Positions 1-5,376 of a stretch of DNA of 12,554 nucleotides are shown here, in pieces; the first letter of the stretch is position 1, and each line of letters starts with the position of its first letter. A program made the position numbers and the translations under genes. The DNA comes from an uncultured Collinsella sp. (GTDB taxonomy: Bacteria; Actinomycetota; Coriobacteriia; Coriobacteriales; Coriobacteriaceae): assembly GCA_902478985.1 (NCBI GenBank), contig CABSNH010000036.1, positions 1 to 12,554 of the forward strand, in the 5' to 3' direction. Below the pieces are notes generated by a model. That model saw only the letters and a program-made list of their open reading frames with translations. It had not been told where the DNA came from and did not search any database.

Positions 1-655
1 GGATGATATCGGACCAAATCTCGTCCGAGATCACCACGCAATCGTGCTGGCGATAAATGTCCATGGCGCACTCGATCTCGTCGCGCTCCCATACGCGGCC
101 ACAGGGATTGTGCGGCGAGCAGAACACGGCGGCATGGATATGGTTTTGTGCGAGTTTGCGCTCCATGTCCTCAAAGTCCATGCGCCACACGCCCTGGTCG
201 TCGAGTTTAAGCGGGCTGTGGACAATGCGATAACCCGCGGCCTCGATGGACTTGGTAAAGCCGATGTAGGTGGGGCTGTGGACCAGTACCGCATCGCCCG
301 GCTGGACATATGCGCGCAACGTCGACACGACACCGCCCAGCACGCCGTTTTCGTAGCCGATATGTTCAGGGCGCAGACCCTCGACGTCATTGCGGCGACT
401 CTGCCATTCGATGATGCGGTCGAAGTACTCGGGGCGCGGGTTAAAGTAGCCAAACATGGGATGCTGGGCACGCTGAATGATGTGTTCCTGGACCGTGGGC
501 ACCGTGGCAAAGTTCATGTCGGCCACCCACATGGGAATGCGGTCGAAGCCCTCGTCGGGTGCGTTCGGGGCCATACCGGGGACCTCACCCCAGGAGTCAA
601 CGGCGATGGAGTCCATGCCGTGGCGGTCGATAAGCGAGCTAAAGTCGTATTTCAT
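1..655 (-). CDS. MalY/PatB-type PLP-dependent C-S lyase (aminotransferase fold), 5' part only
   Basis: This is the first 218 codons of a fold-type I PLP enzyme; the 3' end lies beyond the window edge. Visible hallmarks are WVADMNF (residues 43-49), which matches the WVADMDF signature of the MalY/PatB cystathionine beta-lyase group, GVLGGVVSTLRA (about 104-115) in the cofactor phosphate region, SPHNPCGR (180-187) and SDEIWSD (210-216), whose Asp211 is expected to contact the PLP ring nitrogen. The catalytic lysine is not in view. Family members cleave cystathionine or cysteine to a thiol or sulfide, pyruvate and ammonia; some MalY proteins also act as regulators. The start is ATG at 655, with GGGAG about seven bases upstream. 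trmO lies upstream on the same strand across a 112-nt gap with no clear terminator, so cotranscription is possible. The exact substrate cannot be told. Confidence 0.87.
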   Translation of the reverse strand, partial: MKYDFSSLIDRHGMDSIAVDSWGEVPGMAPNAPDEGFDRIPMWVADMNFATVPTVQEHIIQRAQHPMFGYFNPRPEYFDRIIEWQSRRNDVEGLRPEHIGYENGVLGGVVSTLRAYVQPGDAVLVHSPTYIGFTKSIEAAGYRIVHSPLKLDDQGVWRMDFEDMERKLAQNHIHAAVFCSPHNPCGRVWERDEIECAMDIYRQHDCVVISDEIWSDII

Positions 656-767
656 GCTGAACTCCCGTGCAAAGTAGGCTGTTTCGATAGGCGTTATTGT
701 CCACCAGCGCGGGCGGTTTTGGTATGAGGTTTGGCGCTTAATTTGACGTGTGCGGACGAATGGCTGG

Positions 768-1514
768 CTAGTCTTGCGCGTCGTTGACGGCGACTACGGT
801 TAGCTGGGTTTCATCGACCGTAAACGATATGTCAAGCCCGGCGTAAGCCAAGTGGTAAATGCGGTTTGGCTCGTGCTTGCTGCCTGCGCGGCGCGGGTCT
901 TGGCGAAGGACCTCGACCAAGCCGGGGAGCTTTGCGGGCGGGACCATATCCTGCAGTGCTTGCGGAAACTCAACATCGAGCTCTTGCCACGGAGCATCCT
1001 CGATCCAGCCTCCGGTCGCATCCGGGTGGCAGTCCGCAAACGGAATGTAGGGCTTGATGTCGTAGATGGGCGTGCCGTCGCGCAGGTCGGCCCCCAACAC
1101 ATGGATGATGGGACCATCGTCGGTAAGCTCCACGCGGTCGAGCTTGATGCAGGTGAGCCCGATGGGATTAGGGCGAAACGGACTGCGTGTGGCAAACACG
1201 CCCACGCGTTCGGCTCCACCCAGACGCGGCGGGCGCACGGTTTTCGACCATTTTGCGTTGGTGCCGGACCTGTCCTGCGTTTTGGCATCGGCGGCCATGT
1301 CCTTAGCCGTGCCGCCGGGCGTTCCGTTTTCGAAGCGCCACAGCAGCCACAGGTGAGAGAAGGAGTCCAGGCCCTCAACCGCTGCATTGGAGGCAAATTC
1401 CGGCTCAAAAAAGATTCGTCCCTGCAGATGGGGCGCCAAAAAGCTGTTGCGCGGAATGCCGAACTTCTGCGGCAGGTCGGTATGTATGCGTGCGATAGGT
1501 TCCATGCCGGTCAT
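768..1514 (-). CDS. trmO: tRNA (adenine(37)-N6)-methyltransferase TrmO (TsaA/YaeB family)
   Basis: TrmO uses S-adenosylmethionine to methylate t6A at position 37 of ANN-decoding tRNAs, notably threonine tRNA. The 248-residue product is close to the E. coli protein (235). Family motifs appear in order: FSHLWLLWRFE, RPPRLGG followed by GVFATRSPFRPNPIG, GADLRDGTPIYDIKPYIPF, and a C-terminal DPRRAG segment resembling the DPR motif of the second domain. Two in-frame ATGs, at 1514 and 1505, are both possible starts; neither has a Shine-Dalgarno sequence. A TACAAT hexamer (complement of 1513-1518) lies exactly seven bases upstream of the 1505 ATG, suggesting a leaderless transcript that starts at 1505 and gives 245 residues. 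The open frame continues upstream to 2366, but that part is the antisense of the divergent regulator gene and has no homology signal. It is divergent from the gene at 1647. Confidence 0.92.
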   Translation of the reverse strand: MTGMEPIARIHTDLPQKFGIPRNSFLAPHLQGRIFFEPEFASNAAVEGLDSFSHLWLLWRFENGTPGGTAKDMAADAKTQDRSGTNAKWSKTVRPPRLGGAERVGVFATRSPFRPNPIGLTCIKLDRVELTDDGPIIHVLGADLRDGTPIYDIKPYIPFADCHPDATGGWIEDAPWQELDVEFPQALQDMVPPAKLPGLVEVLRQDPRRAGSKHEPNRIYHLAYAGLDISFTVDETQLTVVAVNDAQD

Positions 1515-1527
1515 TGTACGGCATGGA
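1501..1527 (-). promoter_or_regulatory. Inverted repeat and TACAAT box over the trmO start
   Basis: TCCATGCCG (1501-1509) and CGGCATGGA (1519-1527) form a perfect 9-bp inverted repeat with a 9-nt spacer. The minus-strand TACAAT -10-like hexamer (1513-1518) lies in the spacer, and both candidate trmO start codons fall inside the repeat. No convincing -35 box is seen. It may be a promoter with an overlapping operator, or a start-site hairpin. It is visible in sequence; function is inferred. Confidence 0.4.
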
Positions 1528-1572
1528 GGCGTGGGGCGTTGCGCGCAATTCTTCGCCGCGGTCCCCCGTCGT

Positions 1573-1616
1573 GCAACCAACGGTTGCTTGGAAGAGCGCC
1601 TGCCGCCGCGTATGCT
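1573..1616 (+). promoter_or_regulatory. Promoter with an operator-like inverted repeat for the XRE-TipAS regulator
   Basis: TTGGAA (1588-1593) and TATGCT (1611-1616) are separated by exactly 17 bp, a good sigma-70-type spacing, and lie 30 bp before the start codon at 1647. Abutting the -35 box is GCAACC-AAC-GGTTGC (1573-1587), a perfect 6-3-6 inverted repeat. This is where an autoregulating helix-turn-helix protein would be expected to bind. The binding partner is inferred. Confidence 0.55.
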
Positions 1617-1646
1617 TAAGCCATCAACCAGCAGAAAGGAGCCGCT

Positions 1647-2474
1647 ATGGCCTTTGCAGAAAAGCTCATTGCTGTCCGTCGCGCCCATCACCTTACCCAA
1701 GAGCAGCTTGCCGCTAAGCTCTTCGTCACACGCCAGGCCATCAGCCGGTGGGAGCGCGGCGAGGTCACACCGGGCATCGACATGATGAAGCTCATCGCCG
1801 CCGTAACCGGAGAACCGCTGTCCCACCTGCTCGAAATGCCTGAGCACTATTGCCAGAGCTGCGGCATGATACTCACGCCCGACGACTGCGGCACCGATGC
1901 CACGGGCACCGCGACCGATCATTACTGCAAGTGGTGCTACGACCACGGCAAGTACACCCATGACACCACCATGGAGGCAATGATTGAGGATTGTGCCCCG
2001 CGCCTGGCACAAAACACCGGCATGTCGCTCGACGAAGCCGTCTCGCTCATGGGCGCCGTCCTGCCGCAACTGGAGCGCTGGCGCACCGTGCAGGAAAACG
2101 AGGCGCGCTACGGTGCCGAGGCGCGGGCGCGCTACGACGATGAGGCTATCGATGCAGCAAACGAAGCGTTGCTGGACATGGACCCCGAGACATGGAACGA
2201 CATGAAGGAGCTTGAACGCGCGATTTTGGGACAGCTCTCGATTGCCATGGACGATGGCAAACCGGAAGGCAGCGAGGCTCGCAAGCTCGTCGCGATGCAT
2301 CGCCGTTGGATAGCTCTCAACTGGGGCAGCGAGCCCCAAGACGAGGCGTACTTGGGGCTCGCCCATGGCTATCTTGCCGATCAGCGCTTTGTTGACTACT
2401 ACGACAAGCCCTGCGGCACCGGAGCCACGGCGTTTCTAGTCCAGGCCATCGAGTCGTCGTTGACGCGCGCATAG
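1647..2474 (+). CDS. XRE-family regulator with zinc ribbon and TipAS-like ligand-binding domain
   Basis: This 275-residue protein has three parts. Residues 5-60 are an XRE/Cro helix-turn-helix (LIAVRRAHHLTQEQLAAKL, VTRQAISRWERG). Residues 68-115 resemble the putative zinc ribbon family Zn_ribbon_2, with CQSC (69-72) and CKWC (94-97) as the likely zinc ligands and the following GKYTHDTTMEAMIE segment typical of that family. Residues about 140-272 resemble the TipAS antibiotic-recognition domain: RYGAEA, MHRRWIALNW, and HGYLADQRFVDYYDK before a final helix. In TipA itself TipAS is joined to a MerR-type DNA-binding domain and binds thiopeptides; here an XRE domain replaces it. The start is ATG 1647 with AGAAAGGAG six bases upstream. 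A glutaredoxin gene follows after 51 nt, so the two may form an operon. The ligand is unknown; a multidrug or redox sensor role is inference. Confidence 0.85.
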   Translation: MAFAEKLIAVRRAHHLTQEQLAAKLFVTRQAISRWERGEVTPGIDMMKLIAAVTGEPLSHLLEMPEHYCQSCGMILTPDDCGTDATGTATDHYCKWCYDHGKYTHDTTMEAMIEDCAPRLAQNTGMSLDEAVSLMGAVLPQLERWRTVQENEARYGAEARARYDDEAIDAANEALLDMDPETWNDMKELERAILGQLSIAMDDGKPEGSEARKLVAMHRRWIALNWGSEPQDEAYLGLAHGYLADQRFVDYYDKPCGTGATAFLVQAIESSLTRA

Positions 2475-2525
2475 ACCGCGGCGGCTTTGGGTATTTCAAT
2501 CAAAACCGCAACCGATTGGAGACCT

Positions 2526-2771
2526 ATGGCTACTAATCATGAGCTCGCACTGTACGTTATGACCGGCTGCCCGTATTGCATAAAAGTCAAGCGATTCCTT
2601 GCCGATAACGGCGTAACCATTCCCGAGCGCAATATCTCGACCGATACCGAAGCCGAGCAGACACTCATCGCCGTCGGCGGAAAACGCCAGGTTCCCTGCC
2701 TGTTCATCGACGGCAAGCCACTCTACGAGTCGAGCGACATCATCGCGTGGGTACAGGAGAACCTGCTCTAG
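2526..2771 (+). CDS. Glutaredoxin (CPYC active site)
   Basis: This 81-residue thioredoxin-fold protein has the dithiol active site CPYC at residues 15-18 (MTGCPYCIKVKRFL), a cis-proline segment QVPCLFIDG near residues 57-65, and a C-terminal ESSDIIAWVQENL helix, all typical of small glutaredoxins. Family members reduce disulfides or glutathione mixed disulfides. Many actinobacteria lack glutathione, so the in vivo electron donor here is uncertain. The start is ATG 2526, preceded by GGAG at 2518-2521; an upstream in-frame TTG at 2487 would add a non-conserved leader and is not favoured. It sits 51 nt after the XRE-TipAS regulator on the same strand, so it is probably cotranscribed, and is convergent with the dihydrouridine synthase gene. 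Confidence 0.88.
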   Translation: MATNHELALYVMTGCPYCIKVKRFLADNGVTIPERNISTDTEAEQTLIAVGGKRQVPCLFIDGKPLYESSDIIAWVQENLL

Positions 2772-2784
2772 TGCAACACGGCCA

Positions 2785-2828
2785 TTGGGGACGTTCTTAA
2801 ATGACTAGTCGTTAAAGAACGTCCCCAA
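2785..2828. repeat. 44-nt palindrome between convergent genes (possible bidirectional terminator)
   Basis: The arms begin TTGGGGACGTTCTT and end AAGAACGTCCCCAA, a perfect 14-bp outer stem. The stem continues through AAATGACT/AGTCGTTA with one A-A mismatch and one G-T wobble, closing at GACTAGTC. It starts 13 nt after the glutaredoxin stop and ends 7 nt from the end of the dihydrouridine synthase gene. There is no T-tract on either strand, so it is not a textbook intrinsic terminator. A stabilising or terminating hairpin, or a dispersed palindromic repeat, fits best. Confidence 0.8.
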
Positions 2829-2835
2829 CGACCAA

Positions 2836-3789
2836 CTAGCTGTGGAAGCGGGCTATGGGTGCAAGTGGCTGCTCGCGAAAGACGCGCTCGACGGCGGCGC
2901 GGTATTCGTCGACCTTTTTAGTCTTGCGTACGAGTTTGTGGACGGTAGCGGGGTCGGCGAAAGCGCATTTGGCGTAGAACCACCACTCCTTCATGCGAAA
3001 GACCGCATTGCCGCCAATCTCTTCTGCATATGTCGCAAACAGCGTGTCGTGGAAGCGCTGCAGCTCAGCAGCCGTTGCAGCAGGGCCGCCCTTGACCATG
3101 CGAGCCAGCGCGGGGTTCGCAAGCAAGCCACGCCCCAGCATCACATGGCGTGTACCGGGATAGGCCTCCACCAGCACGTCCATATCCTCAAGATCGAAAA
3201 TGTCGCCGTTGTATGCCACCGGAAACGGCGCTCGTTCCAGCGTCTCGCCATAAAACTCTTTGCGCGGCGAGCCCGTATAGCGGTCCTTTTGCACGCGCGG
3301 ATGCACGATCAGCTCTGCCAGCGGCATGCGGCAATACAGATCGAGTACGCGCTCGTATTCGTCGTCGCTCTCCAGCCCCAGCCTGGTTTTTACCGACACC
3401 GGCAACGGCGACCGCTCGCACACGTCGCTCAAGAACACCTCGAGCTCGTCGAGGTTGCGCAGAAAGCCCGATCCTTTGCCCTTGGCAACAACCGTTCCCG
3501 AAGGACAACCCAAGTTGAGATTGACCTCGCGATAACCCATGTCAGCGAGCACCTGTGCCGCCCACACAAACTCGTCCGCGTTCTTGGACATCAGCTGAGG
3601 CACCACGTTGAGCCCCTGGTTATTGGCAGGATCGATCTCCTTAAACGCCTTGCCGCCAAAGCGGTTTCCCACCCGCGGCGGCGGCAAAAACGGCGTGTAA
3701 TAACAATCGAGCGCACCGAAGCACTCCGCATGCACGCGACGAAACACATGCCCGGTAATCCCCTCCATGGGGGCCAGCGAAAGGATCAT
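2836..3789 (-). CDS. tRNA-dihydrouridine synthase family protein
   Basis: Dus enzymes use FMN and NADPH to reduce specific uridines in tRNA to dihydrouridine. The 317-residue product starts with the family's LAPMEGITG segment (residues 5-13). It has NLNLGCPSGTVVAKGKGSG (90-108), with Cys95 of the GCP motif as the expected catalytic acid, VSVKTRLG (131-138) and IVHPR (161-165) as FMN and substrate contacts, and VMLGRGLLANP (216-226) for the flavin phosphate. The C-terminal helical region includes FRMKEWWFYA. The NNQGLNVVPQ and GCPSGTVV wording resembles the clostridial-type Dus group, not E. coli DusA, B or C. The start is ATG 3789, preceded by a weak AGAGAAGAG ribosome-binding region. A palindrome (3811-3845) lies just upstream in the presumed leader or promoter, and the gene diverges from 3969. 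Which uridine it modifies cannot be told. Confidence 0.92.
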   Translation of the reverse strand: MILSLAPMEGITGHVFRRVHAECFGALDCYYTPFLPPPRVGNRFGGKAFKEIDPANNQGLNVVPQLMSKNADEFVWAAQVLADMGYREVNLNLGCPSGTVVAKGKGSGFLRNLDELEVFLSDVCERSPLPVSVKTRLGLESDDEYERVLDLYCRMPLAELIVHPRVQKDRYTGSPRKEFYGETLERAPFPVAYNGDIFDLEDMDVLVEAYPGTRHVMLGRGLLANPALARMVKGGPAATAAELQRFHDTLFATYAEEIGGNAVFRMKEWWFYAKCAFADPATVHKLVRKTKKVDEYRAAVERVFREQPLAPIARFHS

Positions 3790-3810
3790 CTACTCTTCTC
3801 TCATATCAAC

Positions 3811-3845
3811 GAACATGACTAAGGGACTGCCCCTTTGTCATGTTC
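3811..3845. repeat. Palindrome copy C (GACAAAGGGAC family, imperfect)
   Basis: GAACATGAC...GTCATGTTC form a perfect 9-bp outer stem. An inner AAGGG/CCCTT stem follows after one T-T mismatch, and the centre is AC-T-GC. It aligns over 33 nt with the perfect copies at 5344 and 11903. Unlike them, it lies between divergent genes, 22 nt upstream of the dihydrouridine synthase start and directly beside a minus-strand CATAAT -10-like hexamer (3846-3851). Confidence 0.8.
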
Positions 3846-3913
3846 ATTATGCCTTGTGCTTCAACACCACGCCATTAGCGCCATGTTAGAGCAACTGACG
3901 CCCTGCACTCATT

Positions 3914-3919
3914 TATACT
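3914..3919 (+). promoter_or_regulatory. TATACT -10-like box upstream of the membrane protein gene
   Basis: TATACT matches five of six bases of TATAAT. No good -35 box is seen at the usual distance. The next ATG, at 3927, lies exactly seven bases downstream, so the transcript should begin at or beside it. This gives either a leaderless message starting at 3927 or a leader of about 42 nt for the preferred start at 3969. Confidence 0.4.
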
Positions 3920-3968
3920 CAAACGCATGCGTGCATCGCCCCCGAATAACGATGAGAGTCGAGGCCCC

Positions 3969-5102
3969 ATGCAGCAGCTCACCGAACAAGAAAAGAAACG
4001 CATCCAGCGGTACTGTACATACCCCAAGATCGCAGCGACCGCGCTCGTCATGTCGTTCGTAGCATGCCTGTTGATGTTGCCGCTCCAAATGATCAACGAC
4101 ATCGCGTTCCACCAAAAGGAATTCCAACCCGCGGGCATATATACCGCTATCGCACTCACCGCAATCGAACTCGCCATCTTTTGCTATTGCGCTCTTGCGC
4201 CGCGCTTTGGAATGCAGGGCAAACAGTGGAAGGAGTTGCAGAGCAGGCTTGCGGTAGCCCAAACCAACAAAGACCGCTCCGCGGAGGTCGCCGGTGTGCT
4301 TGCCACGCAAGCTGCCGGCCGCCTGCTCAAGAACAGCGATAACGATCTCGCGCGCAACCTAGGCGGCGCCGCCGAGGTTACCAGCGCCGTAGGGGCAGTT
4401 GCCACCGCGGCGGACGTACTAGCCGAAACCTCGAGCAATGCCGAGGCCATGGCAAACGCATACGGCGTGACGATTCCAAGCGTCAAGAAGCAGGTCATAG
4501 CTCTCGCGGTGGTGCCCGCCATTGTGCTGCTTGGCGTCTATATCCCACAGTTTGTCCAGGGAAGTAACGAGCTTCAGGTAAGAAAGGCTGCAGCCGCCGA
4601 GCAGCTCGCCATCGCACAAGATGCCTTGGAGCCCGTGTGCGAACGCGTCGCGGCAGACGACCCATACGAGTCGTATCACGACTACGGCTACCGCATTATC
4701 GGCTATCTGCGCGATAATGACCTCGGCGCTCAAGCAGCCTATGTCTACCTTTCTTTTGATGCAGACGGCATGTTCACGGACGTCGATTACACCAGTCAGA
4801 TCGACCCCGAGGCAAGCCCTGCAAACAACTTCGCCCGCGCCGAGCAGGATATCGCGACGCTCTGCGCCCCGCTCAACGGGTTGAACATTTCCGTTGCCAC
4901 ACCGGACCTCCTCACGCCATGCAGCCTGTCGGATGAATTTAAACAGGCATTTTTAGCCGGATCCCTATATGAAGAAATCAGCATCAAGACGGAGGACGAA
5001 TCCATCAAGTCGTACTACACCTTTGACACCGAGCCCAAAGAAGAGTTCGACGAGTACACCCATCCGGAAATTAGGCTCATGCTCTCTGCAAAGAAACGCT
5101 AG
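3969..5102 (+). CDS. Three-helix membrane protein of unknown function
   Basis: I do not recognise this 377-residue protein. Predicted membrane segments lie at about residues 20-42 (KIAATALVMSFVACLLMLPL), 56-78 (GIYTAIALTAIELAIFCYCA) and 175-194 (QVIALAVVPAIVLLGVYIP). Between the second and third is a roughly 95-residue Ala-rich, helix-prone stretch (VAGVLATQAAGRLL, then AAEVTSAVGAVATAADVLAE). After the third helix comes an acidic domain of about 180 residues containing YHDYGYRIIGYLRDND and a Cys-containing C-terminal part. The start is ATG 3969, preceded by GAGG at 3961-3964; an ATG at 3927 would add 14 residues and could be leaderless. Codon use matches its neighbours. The final domain is probably outside the cell if the N-terminus is cytoplasmic. 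It is flanked by palindromes and convergent with the ABC transporter; no partner gene suggests a role. Confidence 0.8.
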   Translation: MQQLTEQEKKRIQRYCTYPKIAATALVMSFVACLLMLPLQMINDIAFHQKEFQPAGIYTAIALTAIELAIFCYCALAPRFGMQGKQWKELQSRLAVAQTNKDRSAEVAGVLATQAAGRLLKNSDNDLARNLGGAAEVTSAVGAVATAADVLAETSSNAEAMANAYGVTIPSVKKQVIALAVVPAIVLLGVYIPQFVQGSNELQVRKAAAAEQLAIAQDALEPVCERVAADDPYESYHDYGYRIIGYLRDNDLGAQAAYVYLSFDADGMFTDVDYTSQIDPEASPANNFARAEQDIATLCAPLNGLNISVATPDLLTPCSLSDEFKQAFLAGSLYEEISIKTEDESIKSYYTFDTEPKEEFDEYTHPEIRLMLSAKKR

Positions 5103-5148
5103 GAGGCTGCACTCTGGTTGCCGCTCGCAAACGCCGCCAATATAACGA

Positions 5149-5324
5149 GGTCTAATACTTTTCCGAGAAGTGAACGACCGTTTTTGGACCCCCGAAGCAT
5201 CGACATTTTCTGACGCCAAAACCGCAGGATTTGGCCGGCAAAACCGCAGGAAATTGCATCTCGAAAGTGCCGATGCTTCGGGGGTCCATTTTGACTCGTT
5301 CACTTCTCGGAAAAGTATTAGACC
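5149..5324. mobile_element. 176-bp palindromic, MITE-like element
   Basis: The ends are perfect 29-bp inverted repeats (5149-5177 and 5296-5324, outer sequence GGTCTAATACTTTTCCGAGA). After a 7-nt mismatched stretch a second perfect block of 18 bp follows (5185-5202 with 5271-5288, GGACCCCCGAAGCATCG), then a weaker interior. The exact centre is the palindrome GCCGGC (5234-5239). A 13-bp direct repeat, CAAAACCGCAGGA, occurs at 5217-5229 and 5239-5251. There is no transposase and no clear flanking target duplication, although TA dinucleotides lie within the termini. It is either a small non-autonomous element or a large structured repeat. It lies between convergent genes. Confidence 0.7.
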
Positions 5325-5343
5325 CCGATTTCGCAAGGGTCTC

Positions 5344-5376
5344 AATGTGACAAAGGGACTGTCCCTTTGTCACATT
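5344..5376. repeat. Palindrome copy A (perfect, 16-bp arms); probable 3'-end hairpin of the ABC gene
   Basis: AATGTGACAAAGGGAC, one T, then its exact reverse complement: a perfect 16-1-16 palindrome. It overlaps the last two bases of the minus-strand ABC transporter stop codon (TAA, 5375-5377), so a transcript would fold immediately after translation ends. No T-tract follows on the minus strand. A termination or mRNA-end protection role is inferred. Confidence 0.85.

Noticed and set aside
44..727. 227-codon plus-strand open frame
   Set aside because: It is antisense to the MalY/PatB-type gene, whose motifs are clear, and has no recognisable domain; long antisense frames are common in GC-rich DNA.
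1515..2366. Upstream extension of the trmO frame to 532 residues
   Set aside because: The extra part is antisense to the XRE-TipAS gene and lacks family similarity; TrmO similarity begins at MEPIARIH.
2487..2525. TTG start extending the glutaredoxin by 13 residues
   Set aside because: It has no ribosome-binding site and the leader is not glutaredoxin-like; ATG 2526 has GGAG upstream.
2842..3822. 326-codon plus-strand open frame
   Set aside because: It is antisense to the dihydrouridine synthase gene and low in protein-like features.
5140..5335. Target-site duplication flanking the 176-bp element
   Set aside because: The flanks (AACGA and CCGAT) share at most three bases with a shift; no reliable duplication is seen.
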